The notes: generated by a model from the letters alone, not told the origin. 64,000 bases of DNA from Manihot esculenta (GCF_001659605.2 NC_035178.2:10238062-10302061); one strand, 5' to 3'. Numbered from the stretch's first letter, positions 25,001-37,466 are shown. Made by a program: numbers and translations.

Positions 25001-28000
25001 AGAATAGAATTTTTTTATAAAACTTTAATGTAACGTATAAATGTGTATATTTTTCACTTTTCATTGCTAACTGAACGGTGTCAAAATGAGAATATGGCCC
25101 TATCAAAATCACTAGCATTGACAGAGGTGGCAATAGTTGTATTTCTCACAGGAGTGATTGAGGAACTAGAACCATAGACCATAAGAATGAAACATTACCA
25201 TCAACCGAGCAATATTTAAAGCAATTGATGAATCTCATATTTATATGTAAAGAGAGATGCTTTCAACAATGTAGAAAAATTCTCAGAATGGTAGCAAATG
25301 GGAACAATTTTTCGGCTATATGGGTATAGACCTAAAAGGCAAATGTAAATGGATAGCAATGTAGAAAAAAATATGTTTTTACTCAAATAAAAATATTAAT
25401 AAATTTATATATAACGACAATAATATTTTCAAAGTTAGGAAAATAAAATTTTCTTTTAAATATGACAATTTTTCTTAAAAATTATCAATTTTCACTACAA
25501 AAATATTTTCTTTAACTAATTTCATGTTAAACATAAAACAATATGAAGATTATTTTTCTGCTAAGATACTTTTCGTAAAACAAACTAAGAATTGATCCCA
25601 ATATTTTACTAAAATCTATACATTAATTTTTATATTTTTTTAAAAGCCATTTACTTAGACACTATTACTTTAAAAATATCGAATTAATTCCTGCCATGGG
25701 AAATAGATCTAGAATTCAATTTATCTTATTAAAAGTTTCTAAAATTTCATAGGCTTTCAACAATTAATTCTCCATACAGTTTAAGCACTCCGTTTGTAAA
25801 AATATTTTCTAAGAAATTATTTCTATATATTTTTTAAATTCTAAAAGAATTATCAATAAAAAAATATTTTTAATTAAATAATAAATTAAATTACATTTAA
25901 GAAAATAACTTTTTTTTCTAAAACAATATTTTTTTAACTTTAAATATCTTATTTATATTGCTATATATATAAATTGATTAATATTTAATATGACGCAGTA
26001 TACATTCAAAATATATTATACGTTGTCATTATATTATATAATAGAGTTACATAGCAAAATTTTAATAATTCGCGATACTTAATCATATAAATTTCGCTCA
26101 TAAAAGATGAGATTTAATAATTATAATGGTTGATACTCAAAATGGTAAAAGGCTCGTCTCTTATATCTGATTTAATCTCTCGTGATTTTTAAATTATTAT
26201 TAAAAATATTATACAGTAGATTCACAATTTTCAAATCTCTTATCCACTAATGAATAATAATTAAAAAATTATATTTTTAATATAAATTATGAAATGGGAG
26301 AATATTATTTATGAAAAGAAATAATAATAATAATAATAAGTTTATGCCCTCATATTTACTTTCTCGTTGCGTTCCAGTTATGGTTTGAAATTGCCTAAAA
26401 AAAATTATCAATTTCATCCAATAAATCTTTTAGCCGTTTAAATTGGTATCTTTTCATTCTTTTTATTTTATTTTTTTTAAAAGAAAGTAATTAATGATTT
26501 AGAGAAGCACTCATTAATGGGAACAATGAGTTGGTCTTTCTTTTTCATTTTCTGAATTTATTTAATTACGTTACCTTCAATATTGCTTTATACTTGAAAA
26601 TTTTCTTTTCTAATTATTACAAAACTATTGTTATTTTTATTATATTATAATAATATATAAATGAATTATTATAAATTTATTTAATTTTATCTATATCTAA
26701 AAAATCTCTTAAATTTTCGTTTAATATTTAATAAAATTTAATATTTTTAAAATAAATATAATTAAAGTTCAAAATATTATTTGATAGCCATAGACATACT
26801 TAATGGACAGGTTCAAGTTTCCAGTGAGCTATATGAGATTATCTTGGCTATTCAAAGATTCATACCTTCTCCTTCAATCATATTCTTAGGGAGGCTACCG
26901 GCTCTGCATATTAGATTGCAAATATTTCACATTATTTCAAAATTTTTATCTCAATTCAGTTTATTATAATTTATGATTTATATAAGTAAAGTTTATTTTA
27001 TTTTTTTTTCATAAAAAGATTCATATGTATAAATTTTAGATTCATAATAAATCAGATCCATATAAATTTTTTCTATTTCCCAATTGGATCACAAATTTGC
27101 GGAAACTCACCTCTAGAATTGCATTAAAATATATTACGATATTGTTTTATTTAAAATTATGGTCCCTTCTCATTTAATTAGAAATCTCAAATTTAAATTT
27201 TAAATACGAAATATTTTTAAAAACTTGGAAAGTTCTATTCAACACGAATTTATATTAATCAAATTAGTGAATTTCATATATATATATATATATTTTGTCT
27301 AATGTTTAATTATAAATTTAAAATATTTATTATTTAATTTATATTTATTAATTGATTTATCGATTTTAAAAAATATATTAAAATATTTATAATATTTTAA
27401 AAAAGTAATTAATTATTATTAAATATATTATTATTTAATTTATGTAATAATTAAAATTTTATTAATTTATTTTTTAATTTTATAAAAATATCTACCTTTT
27501 TATATTGAAAATATTTTATATTTTTTTATCGATTAAAATTAATATATAATTAATTAATAAATTTTTTAAAAACTAAAAAAAATTAATTTATTTTTTAAAA
27601 ACAAGTAACCAGACACTAAATAATAATTTTTCCTCTAAATTTTCAGTTAAAAAATAAATGTTATCATTTTATTTTTTGTTTTCAAAAGGGAAATCGTTTT
27701 TTCACCCCCTCTTTATTTTCTTTTTCCATTTCTTCCACATTCTTAACTTTCATAGTCAAAACAATTAAGAATTAATTATTTATTAATTTATATTTTTACA
27801 CTTTATTCATTTATTGTTATTAATTTAATTTTATAAAATTTAGAGATGTAAATAAAAAATATCAAATTTTATAAATTAACATTTTAATTTGAAAATTTTA
27901 AATTAATTTTAAGTTTTATAAATATTTTTAAGTGGTGAGAATAAAATTTATAATAGAAAAAAAACTAAAAATAAAACATTTTGTTGATAAATTCACCAAG

Positions 28001-29600
28001 TAAAAATTTATTAATCAATGATTAACAATTAATTTTATCATAGTAAAAATTTTGAATTTCAAATTTTAAATAAAGTTAATTATATAAAAAAATAAAATAT
28101 AAATTAAAATTTCACCATGTTTTTCGATCATGGTCGCTCTTTGAATAATTAATGATTAGAATACCGGGGATTCAGAAATGGTTTTTGAAATTTAAAAATA
28201 ACAAGGGGGGAATTTGAGATCGGATGACAGACTGTTATTCAAGTGTTGAAGACACGTACAGATGGAGAAAAGATGGTGGTGGGGAAATATGGTGTAAAAG
28301 AAGGTCAAAGGAATGAACAAGGGCTGTGATTAGAATAAGACTGACAGCTCTGTCACAGTGTATAATTGTTGTGTATACTTGGATTTTGAAGAATAAAATC
28401 TTGGGCTCCATAATTTAAGATATTACGTGCAAACAGGTTGTGCTCTATCTCTGTGTATTATCAAAATTTGAGGTTGGCAATTGGCTGTTTCCACTACCCA
28501 TTGTTTTCTTCTCACTGGTCCACGCCTCACTCTATTAAATTATATTTTATATTTATCAATCTCTTTTATTTTATGTTTTTTAATTTTTTTTATATTTGTA
28601 ATCTATAAGATTTAAGTATAATTTATTTCATTATTATTTTCGTTTTATTTTTTTACAATTTTATGAATTTTTAAATTTACTTTTAGAATACATATGTGTT
28701 TATACAAAAGGAATTATTTTAGAATCAAGATTTAATCACATTATTTTAATAGGCATTAGAAAACATTATATTATCTGTCTATCAAAGAATTATTTATTTA
28801 ATTATAATTAATCATAAGATTAAACAAAAAGTTGAGCGTATTAGGATGAAGCGGAGACCATTTCCAAATACGCAACGTAAATTAATCGGCCCAAAAATAT
28901 CAAGCATGTCACTCTTCCTATTTCATTTTTAATTATCAATGAATTTGAATTAATTTAAAAAATAAAATTAAATTAATTTTTTGTATGATGTAATATTTTT
29001 GTTAAATTTAATTATCGTATAAATAAATTTATATTATTAGTTTAGACTATATTAATTAATTTTTATAGTTTGAAATATATTTATTAAAAAATGAATAGTT
29101 TAAAATTCTTTTAATATTTTTTTAAAATATATTTTAGTGTTTATATATGTTTATTCCATAAAAATATATGATAATATCACAGGCAGGTAACTATAGATAA
29201 AGTATATGCATATTTAGTTCATTGTTGATATTTTACATATATGATATTTAGTTTAAGGCTCTTCTCTCTCTAGAATTTTAGAAAGAGAAAAATTACTCTC
29301 CTTGTTCAGTTTCCTTCTTTCAGAAAAGTCTAGTTTGAGACTTTGGTGTCTCCTCTCCATTTGGGTAAAGGAAAATCTTTTTGGTTTTAGTTGTTTTTTC
29401 CATCCGACAAATGAGTCACCCAACCCATGCCAGCAATGGACTTTTGATTTTGTTCTATTTTCCAGATATGGATTCAAAAAAAGGAGGGTTCATGTTGAGA
29501 TTCAGTGGTAGAGATTCTTTGACAAGGTTTTGTGATCGATCTTCTTGCTCGCAGGGAGGACTTTGCCTCTTGGACACTGACTTTTCAGGGATTTTACTAG
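25001..29600. other. AT-rich spacer, no gene seen
   Basis: The stretch is mainly A/T low-complexity DNA with an (AAT)n run near 26319 and (AT)n near 27277. Islands of mixed composition occur at about 25.05-25.35, 26.77-26.93, 28.13-28.52 and 29.25-29.6 kb. They contain short open frames but no domain I recognise and no convincing splice-linked exons. Confidence 0.55.
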
Positions 29601-29610
29601 GACTGTGTGG

Positions 29611-30047
29611 TATGTCGGTTCAATTTCGAATAAATTGAATTGAAAAAGTTAAAAATTAAATTTTAAAAATATTAAAGATTGAATTAAATCGATTATTAAA
29701 ATATAATCAATTCGAACCAAAATAATAACAATCGATTCGGTTAGATTATATCAAAGTTGAAGTTTGTATATTTAACAAGTTTGGACTTGTGCTGTTGTCT
29801 AAGTTGAATAAGAGAGAGGGGAAAGAGGTTGGACTAGAGTTATTGACCGAGTTGGGTAAGTGTTAGTATAAAATCGGTTAGTTCAGTAGTCAATTATTTA
29901 ACACATTTAAACCGAATCAAATTAAAAATTGAATAATCTGAAAAATACTAATTGAACCAAATTGAACGTTCAGACTAACCGAATTGCTGAACCGAAATCG
30001 ATCGGTTCGATCTAATTTTTCGATTTGAACCGAGATATACTCTCTCC
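29611..30047. mobile_element. possible MITE with imperfect terminal inverted repeats
   Basis: The left end TATGTCGGTTCAATTTCGA is mirrored by the right end, which reads TATCTCGGTTCAAATCGA on the opposite strand. The interior is rich in AACCGAA/TTCGGTT words on both arms, typical of foldback-type plant MITEs. I see no clear target-site duplication and no coding capacity. Confidence 0.45.
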
Positions 30048-30087
30048 CCTCAAAAGCTATACAAGATTAAGATGTTGTTAACTTTGT

Positions 30088-30550
30088 TAGGGTGAGTAAT
30101 CCATCAGTTTGGTTTAGCTGAATCAAACCAAATAAATTAAAAATTAAAATTTAAGAATTTTTAAAAACTAAATCGAGCTGAATTTTGAGAGAGATTTATC
30201 TGAATCGAATTAGTCTAGTTCAACTTGATCCCATTAGATTCGATTAGTTGAGCTTTTTAGTGGACTTTTTTTAAAAAAAAAAATTTACATCTTAGGTTTA
30301 ATTAAAATATTTTAATCTTGATTATGATCTAATCTTTTTATGTTGTCAAAACAACATGATTTTTTTAATTAATTGATTCAATTTGATTTTATTGATTTTT
30401 TTTTACCAAAACAAAACCAAGTCCAAATAACCTAATTTTTTAAAAATAAAAATCAAACTATACCAAAATGAATATAAAATCGAACTAAATTTCTAAATTA
30501 ATTTATTTTGATCGATTGTTTCGGTTTGAATCAAATACTGCTCATACCTA
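30088..30550. mobile_element. hAT-like MITE remnant
   Basis: Ends are TAGGGTGAGTAATCC on the left and, read inward from the right, TAGGTATGAGCAGTATT. AACTTTGT (30080-30087) and AACTCTCT (30551-30558) flank it and agree at six of eight bases, which fits an aged 8-bp hAT target duplication. The interior is AT-rich with CAAACCAAA/TTTGGTTT words near the ends and no open frame. Confidence 0.5.
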
Positions 30551-31462
30551 AACTCTCTCTGTACTAATTGCAAAGTTTGAAGTGTTGTTTAGAGGTGGTA
30601 ATTGTTGTCATCGTAAGTTTGATCTTGGTTGATGATTCTTTCGATAGCAGCGAAGCCTCAAAGTTTTCTAGCATTTTCTTAAATATGGCATGAATAATGG
30701 CTCTAGACAACAACATTCACTGATATTTGTCTTGCTTTTTAGGTTTTTTTGAAGTAAAGAGAGTAGTTTATTCTGGTTTGAGGTTATTTAATTTGATTTA
30801 TGAGCTTATTTTTTGAGAAAATCATCTATTTGATAGATGCTGCTGCCTTTAGGTAGCGGCCGCCTCTTAGGTTTTTTTTTTTCTATTTTCTTTTTTCCTT
30901 TTCATATATTTGTGTGTTTTCTATTTGAAGAGTGAGTTGTTTGGTTTGGGTATGATTTATTGCTTGGTTTTGTAATTTTGGCCTTAGTTGTTTGCATGTT
31001 ATCAATGGAGAAAGAGTCAATGGCATCTGGATGCTGGAGCTTTGTAAGGCTCCTCCGGGCAGTTTCATGGCTATGATAGATTGAAAATGTCATGGATAGG
31101 TCCTCTCTCCAATCGCGACCTACAATAGGGTAAAGAACTTTTGGTTGTTCTATTGGTATTTGGATGGTTTCTGTCTCTTTGTTGGAATAGTTGGTGGGAT
31201 TCAGCGTGCGCTAGGCAGATACGCTTCTAGATTTTTCTTATCGTTTTTGCTATCGCAGGCCTTTATTATGTATTTTCCTGTTTTATTGTCTCTTTTTGCA
31301 TGGACAATAGGTTTTGGTTGTTTGTTATTTTGCTTCTATTGATGTTTCGATTTTCTTGGTTGTGATCTCTTTCCCGATAGGAGGCGATTGGTAAAGCGAT
31401 GAGATGCCTGAGTTTGATTGATAGAGTTGGTTTGGGCAGTGTCCAACTGTCTCGAGGCTACT
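30551..31462. other. flank left of the chromovirus
   Basis: Near-genic composition with T-rich stretches and short open frames on both strands, none recognisable. It ends in GCTACT directly before the LTR. Confidence 0.45.
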
Positions 31463-31609
31463 TGTAATACCTCCCCAATTTTCTCCCTAAAATCTAAAAT
31501 TTTTCTCGAAGGAGATAGCCACCTTCCATGTGGGATGATTGAGGGAACAAACTGATTTCTAGGCAATTCAGAACTGGCGGGCCCGATTGGCGTGTGGATA
31601 GGCTGGTCG

Positions 31610-31790
31610 CACCATAATCTGGGTGCTAGCAGGAAGCTAGCAGGCTTACAGAGGAGAACTGGGGTAGCGCATCGCAATCTGGGCACCAACAGGAAGCTGG
31701 CAGGCCTACGGAGGAGGATTGGGGGGCGACACACAAGTCTGGGCGCTAGAAGGAAGCTGGCTGGCCAACAGATGAAAGTTGGGGCGTTGG
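31610..31790 (+). repeat. about 60-bp tandem repeat inside the chromovirus LTR
   Basis: Three units carry the pattern CTGGGNGC...AGGAAGCT(A/G)GCAGG...GGAG(A/G)A. The same array sits in the right LTR at about 39110-39290, so it predates or came with the insertion. Confidence 0.75.
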
Positions 31791-32084
31791 AGCCATGAGA
31801 GCTGGGCGTAGGAGCTACTGGCGAGAACAGTGGCAGGCAAGGATTGCCTGGGCCGAATCCGTAGGCCAACTGGGAGAGCACCAGTCCGAGAATGCACCAG
31901 GCAAATTGGGGCGCGCGGCAGACTGTACAGAATTGGGCCAATTCAGGCAGAAGCATGCTGAGGCGATGGGCTGTGTTTGGCAGCCCATTTGACCAAATCT
32001 GGACTAATTTCCAGCCATTAATGGGCTTTCTGAAACTAGGGGTCAGTAACTAGAAAGTCTCCAGAATACTCTCTACATGGGCAG

Positions 32085-32400
32085 AAGAGCAACTTGCTAG
32101 GAAAGACAAGACAACAGCCTACTGGAAAGCCAGGACAGCAGCTTGTTGTGGCAGCCAAAATGGTAACTTGCTGGGGAAGATAAGACAACAGCCTGCTGGG
32201 GAAGACAAGACAACAGCCTGCTAGAAAAGCCAGGACAACAGCTTGCTGAGACAGCCAAAGCAACAACTTGCTGGGGAAAAACAACAGCCTGCTGGGGAAG
32301 ACAAGACAGTAGCCTGCTGGAGAAGCCAAGACAGCAACTTGCTGGGGCAGCCAAAACAGCAACTTGCTAGGGATGATAAGACAGCAGCTTGCTAGGGGAG
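32085..32400 (+). repeat. minisatellite array in 5' LTR
   Basis: A degenerate array of roughly 19-20-bp half-units combining AC(A/T)GCAGCTTGCTGG and GGAAGACAAGACA words. Unit number differs from the homologous array of the right LTR. Open frames on either strand here are repeat artefacts. Confidence 0.8.
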
Positions 32401-32641
32401 CTTCACCAGACCACTTTACAGATTCAATGAATCTGCCAGCTTGTGAATAAATTATTGGGAGCTTCTCTTGGAAGCTTTATTCTCAGCCACACATTAGGGA
32501 GGTGCAGCAACTATAAATAGGGGTCCCTTTGAACAGATTGAGACATCAAGACAGAGCCTTGTAAAGAGAGAGTGAGCTACTAAAATCACACTTGTAAAGC
32601 TTCTTTTACTTAGTAAATTTCTGCCCATTTGCTCATTATAT

Positions 32642-33251
32642 TTGGCGGACACGGCAATGGTTTGGTGGCGACGTAGATACTCCGATATTCAAAAGGGGAC
32701 ATGTACCATTACTACTTGGAACGAATTCAAGGGAGAATTAAAGAAGCAATTCTACCCCGACAATGCTGCCTATGAAGCCCGAGCTAAGTTGAGAAGGCTT
32801 GCTCAAAAGGAAAGCATCCAGGACTATGTGAAGCAATTTTCTGAGGTAATTCTCGAAATCCCTAATTATCCTAACAACGAGGCATTATTTGCTTTTATGG
32901 ATGGCCTGCAGAATTGGGTGAGAATAGAGATCCAAAGGCGAGGTGCCCAATATCTAGCCACCGTTATTTCAATTGCTGAATCTCTTGTTGAATTCAAGAA
33001 TATGGATAAAGGCGAGCAGAAGCAGCACAAAGGCAAGCATGAAAGTCACGGTGGTCATAGAAAACCTGGTGGAAAAGCATCATAAAAGCAAAGAAAGAGA
33101 CTTCAAGTTCAAGAGGTTTGAGAAGACCAAGAAGAGTGGGGGGAAACCCTTCATGAAATGTTTCCTTTGTGAGGGACCACATAGGACTAGGGAATGCCCA
33201 AAGGAAAACAAACTTTCAGCCCTTCTTGAGGAGAAAGAAGGAGGAGACTAG
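32642..33251 (+). pseudogene. chromovirus gag fragment with zinc knuckle
   Basis: Capsid-like region from 32642 (words such as MVWWRRRYSDIQ and WNEFKGELKKQFYP). The frame runs to a stop at 33083-33085, while the zinc knuckle CFLCEGPHRTREC follows in another frame, so one frameshift lies at about 33000-33085. The knuckle is C-x2-C-x3-H-x4-C, one residue shorter than the standard CCHC spacing. The gag N-terminus is deleted together with the primer-binding site. Confidence 0.85.
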
Positions 33252-33267
33252 TAAGAACAAGCAAGCA

Positions 33268-33656
33268 TGGGTTCCTTATTCTTGGCCGCTACTAAACAAG
33301 AGTCGCCTAAGGAAGCAAAGAAGGGCTAATTGTTCGTCCAAATGAAGCTTGACAGGCATGATGTGAAAGCTCTCTTGGATATAGGGGCAACCAACAATTT
33401 CCTGAAGCTGGAAGATGCCAACTGAATAGGGATCCAATATGAGAAGACCCTTGGGTGGTTGAAAGCGGTCAATTCCAAGCCCTACATGATGTATGGTGTT
33501 GCAAAGGATGTCCGCGTTCAAATAGGTGAGTGGCATGGAACTCTCAACTTTTCAATTGTGCCAATGGATGATTATGGTGTTGTTCTTGGCATGGAATTTA
33601 TGAATAAAGTTAGAGCTATTTCCATCGCTTTTGCCAACTCTATGTGTATTTTTTAG
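33268..33656 (+). pseudogene. chromovirus aspartic protease region
   Basis: Retroviral-type aspartic protease, with the active site reading ALLDIGATNNF where the family has D-S/T-G-A; Ile in place of Ser/Thr would impair catalysis. In-frame stops occur near 33327, 33422 and 33654. The flap-region wording (VVLGMEFM) is normal. Confidence 0.75.
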
Positions 33657-34740
33657 AATGGAATTTCTTATTCTTTTCCTTTGTCAAGGGCTACTTCTAT
33701 CCATAGTGCCACACTCTCTGCCATGCAACTTGCTAAAGGCATGAAGAGAGATGTGCCTACTTACTTGGTGGCAATAAAAGAGGAAGAAGATGTCCAAGCC
33801 AAAGCCATACCCGATTCTATCCTTGATGTACTTGATGAGTTCAAGGACGTAATGCCATCCGAGCTGCCGAAAAAGCTGCCTCCAAGAAGAGAAGTGGATC
33901 ATAAAATCGATTTGGAGCCTAATGCAAGACCACCTCATGGATTCCCCTACAGGATGAGCGCTCCTGAGCTGGATGAGTTGAAAAGACAACTCAAGGAGCT
34001 GGTTGAAGCTGGGTACATCCAACCGTCTAAAGACCCTTATGGAGCACCGGTGTTGTTCCAGAACAAGAAAGACGGCTCACTTAGAATGTGCATTGACAAC
34101 CGAGCACTCCACAAGGTAACGGTGAAAAATAAATACCTCATTCCTCTAATTGCTAATTTGTTTGACCAGTTGGGGGAAGCCAAATGGTTCTCAAAACTGG
34201 AATTGAGGTCGGGATATTACCAAGTAAGGATTGCCGAGGGAGATGAACCGAAGACTGCATGTGTAACGAGATATGGATTATATGAATTCCTTGTCATGCC
34301 ATTTGGTCTCACAAATGCACCAGCCACATTCTGTACTTTGATGAACAAAATATTTCAGCCCTTCCTTGACAACTTTGTGGTAGTGTATTTGGATGATATT
34401 ATGATTTATAGTAAATCCTTACGAGACCATGTTGAGCACTTGAGACAGGTTTTCAAGGTGCTGCGGGAGAACCAACTTTATGTGAAATAGGAGAAATGCA
34501 CCTTTGCTCAATAAGAAGTACCATTCCTCGGACACATTGTTGGTGGAGGAAAGATTAAAATAGATGAAGCAAAGATTCGAGCTATCCAAGAGTGGGAGGT
34601 TCCAAAGAAAGTAACTGAATTGTGATCTTTCCTTGGGCTTGCAAACTACTATCGCTGGTTCATCAAGGGGTACTCAGCCTTGGCAGCCCCTTTGACAGAT
34701 TTATTGAAGAAGGATCGACCATAGGATTGGGGAGACAAAT
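33657..34740 (+). pseudogene. chromovirus reverse transcriptase, 5' part
   Basis: The RT runs from [16 protein letters not shown] through [12 protein letters not shown] to catalytic [12 protein letters not shown] near 34380-34410, open to 34490. Stops then follow at 34488-34490 and at several later points in the same frame, up to the solo-LTR insertion after 34740. The catalytic YLDD is intact. Confidence 0.88.
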
Positions 34741-35904
34741 TGTAACGACCCGAAAATCGGACCGCTACCGGCGCTAGGATCCAGGTCGGCTTAAGGCCGC
34801 CGGGACCCGTAGCAAGCCTGACATGCAACCTGTAAACCTGACTAGTCCCATACATGATCAACAACATACATAAAAATTAAAACTTTTCTTTCACATACGT
34901 CAACCAAACTCAACCTGTGCATAACCATTAACATAACATTGATCCCTCTGTGGAATCTCATCAGTGCCCCCAAAGGGTGGCATAACAAGTGTTGAGTTGG
35001 CTAAACATAGTCATCAATAAACATTAAGCTCATGTATCAAAAAGGGATTACAATATACTATGGTCAAGCACACTTCTAACCTTAATATCGTTATATTACC
35101 TGTCCAAACATCATTATACAATCTGTCATGTCCACATTCTAACCATTACATGCATAAGACTTCATTACTCTTCTTGACTTCTCTGTCTAACCTGTACCTG
35201 CAAACCTGGGGAATTTGGGAGAGGGGTGAGCTACTAGAGCCCAGTGAGCAGAATCATAAAGCATTTAAAACACATGCTATCATGGAATGCATCACATCAC
35301 AGTTAATCATATCAAGGATGAACTTGTCACCATTTAGCCCTCTACATAATCCAATTATGCCAGGGGCGTAGTGCAGGCCACACCTGGTCTTTCTCTTATA
35401 CATAACATAACATAACATACATATTCCATGGTGCCGGGGGCGTAGTGCAGGCCACGTCCGGTCTTTCTCTTACATAGTGCCAGGGGCGTAGTGCAGGCCA
35501 CATCTGGACTTCCATATCATATCATCATGTCATAACATATGAGGGCTAATGGATCATTCAACATTCATCCACATCAGCAACATATTATGCAATGCAACAT
35601 ATTCGTGATTTCTAATGCAAACAACCTAAAATATCACATGGCATCCGTGATGCATGAACGTGCTCAAAACTGATTTATTTATTTAAAAGCATAAGAGTTA
35701 TTCCACTCACCTCTGGCTAGCTCTAACACTGACTGAAGCAGCTAACTCATTGCTGAGGTCCTCGGTTCCTCGGGTCCGAACCTACACAGGTGGACTCGAA
35801 TGAGGGACCAAACAACAAGAACATAACTCTAAAAACATCTCCCAAAAACCCCTAAAACATCTCAAAACATCCATGCAAGAACATGCAAAGGAAGGCTGGA
35901 CAGG

Positions 35905-36150
35905 GCACTTTCGGCGACAGGTTCGGCGGCCGAAAGTCCCTCCAGAGCCGAAAGTCAGGCAGGTTCGGCGGCACCTTCAGCGACCGAAACTCCCAGACAG
36001 AGACGAAACTCATGCATGTTCGGCGGCACTTTTGGCGGCCGAAACTCCCAGACAGAGGCGAAAGTCCTCTTTCGGGGGCAAGCTTCGGCAGCCGAATGCT
36101 GCCTCCACAAGAGGGTTCGGCGGCCGAAAGTCCCTTCGGCTGCCGAACCT
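35905..36150. repeat. cluster of TTCGGCNGCCGAA palindromes (distal part of LTR)
   Basis: Many close variants of the 13-bp palindrome TTCGGCGGCCGAA, alternating with CCCAGACAGAGGCGAAA-type spacers. Apparent open frames on both strands arise from this repeat. A second cluster lies at about 36690-36865. Confidence 0.85.
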
Positions 36151-36689
36151 GGTTTCTCCCAAAGGGTAGAAACTTGGTTCAAACATGCACAACCGCCTCA
36201 AATGCATACCATCATGCATTTAGCTCAACCAAAACATGCACACAAACTCCTAGGGGTCTCAAACTAACTTAAACCCCAACTACAACACACATACACAAGC
36301 ATTTGCAAGCCACATTGCTCAAAAACTCATCAAAAACCCATAAACATAACTATAACCTAAACATGCATTCTACCCCCATAGATCTACTTAAAACTTACTT
36401 AAAACATACAATGAGCTTAAGATCGGCTCTTACCTTTTGAAGATCGAGAGAGAGACGACCTAAAACTCGGAGGTGGAAGAGGTTGGGTTCTTGAACCTCC
36501 AAGCTCCAAAACTTTGCTCAAAAGCTCAAATCTTCAAAACAAAGTTAAAACAAATGAAAAACTTGAAAGATCTAGAGGAAAAACATCAAAGATCGGTGAG
36601 GGACGGCGAAGAGCTCACCTTGGCCGAAAATGGGGAAAAAGCTCGCCCGTTTTCGGCTAAGGGACCCTTTTATAGTGGCTGGCCAGACC

Positions 36690-36865
36690 ACGTTCGGGGG
36701 CCGAATGTGCCTCCGCATGCATGCCATGTTCAGCAGCCGAACTTGAGGTTCGACGGCCAAACCTGGACTTCCCTCACTTATGCTTTCGGGGGCCTAAAGC
36801 ACACCCGCAACGCATGCATGTTCGGCGGTCGAACTTGAGGTTCGGCGGCCGAACCTGGGTTTTCC
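36690..36865. repeat. second TTCGGCNGCCGAA palindrome cluster
   Basis: Palindrome variants (TTCGGGGGCCGAA, TTCAGCAGCCGAA, TTCGGCGGCCGAA) on the other side of the TATA box from the first cluster, i.e. in the upstream (U3) part of the LTR when read on its minus-strand sense. Confidence 0.8.
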
Positions 36866-37031
36866 TCCAAGGTTGTTTTCATTCAAAAACTCATTTCCTC
36901 TTTTACTTAAAATCATCAAAAACATTAAAACATTTCATGAAAACATGTTTTTACCCTTCTAGAGGTCTCCGACATCCGAGATTCCACCGGACGGTAGGAA
37001 TTCCGATACCGGAGTCTAGCGGGGTATTACA

Positions 37032-37466
37032 CAAATGTCAGGAGGCCTTTAATGCTTTGAAGAAGGCCATGATTGAGGATTCAATGGTGATGTTGCCTAA
37101 TTACAATAAACCATTTGAAGTCCACACTGACGCATTTGATTTGAAATAGGGGGCGTTCTTATGCAGGAGGGTCACCCCATTGCTTACGAGAGCCGGAAGT
37201 TGAATGACACCAAAATGCGCTACACCGTGCAGGAGAAAGAAATGATTGCAGTGGTCCATTGTTTGCGGACTTGGCGCCATTATTTGTTGGGATCCAAGTT
37301 TGTGGTCAAAACTGATAATGTTGCCACAAGCTACTTCCTCACCCAGAAGAAGTTGTCCCCAAAGCAGGCACGATGGCAGGTGTTCTTAGATGAGTTTGAC
37401 TTCACCATGGAGTATAAGCCGGGATGGGCTAACTTGGTGGCAGATGCATTGAGTCGTAAAACTTGA
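37032..37466 (+). pseudogene. chromovirus RNase H region
   Basis: Resumes the pol frame after the solo LTR. It contains the EVHTDAF start, MQEGHPIAYESRKL and KTDNVATSYFLTQ. A stop and small frameshift fall at 37147-37161, and TGA ends the frame at 37464-37466. Confidence 0.85.

Larger units (their letters stand above)
31463..32638 (+). repeat. 5' LTR of the chromovirus, 3' end deleted
   Basis: It starts TGTAATACCTCCCC and matches the right LTR from its ACCTCCCCAATTTTCTCCC start onward. Similarity stops near 32638, where the sequence jumps straight into mid-gag; the last 30 or so bases of the LTR, the primer-binding site and the gag start are missing. TATAAATAGGGG near 32512 is a good TATA box. 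Confidence 0.85.
34741..37031 (-). mobile_element. solo LTR, 2,291 bp, nested in the chromovirus, CAAAT target duplication
   Basis: Plus-strand ends are TGTAACGACCC and GGGGTATTACA. CAAAT occurs at 34736-34740 and again at 37032-37036, and removing the block rejoins chromovirus pol in frame. A TATAAAAGGG box on the minus strand (about 36667-36676) shows that the LTR's sense is minus, starting TGTAATACCCC at 37031. No internal domain is present, so one LTR remained after recombination. It contains clusters of TTCGGCGGCCGAA-type palindromes. A second copy with its own target duplication is at 50369-52431. Confidence 0.9.

Noticed and set aside
25060..25330. Possible minus-strand coding remnant of mixed composition
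   Set aside because: Several frames are interrupted by stops and no family could be recognised.
31336..31956. 206-codon minus-strand open frame rich in Leu/Pro/Ser
   Set aside because: It lies across the tandem repeats of the chromovirus 5' LTR; the same artefact recurs at 38755-39417 in the 3' LTR.
32036..32362. Minus-strand frame with repeated LLSWLPQQ-like words
   Set aside because: Translation of the LTR minisatellite, also seen at 39669-39962; no independent evidence of a gene.
35873..36272. Overlapping plus- and minus-strand frames of 70-130 codons in solo LTR 1
   Set aside because: Caused by the palindromic TTCGGCNGCCGAA repeat, which leaves several frames open; not protein coding.
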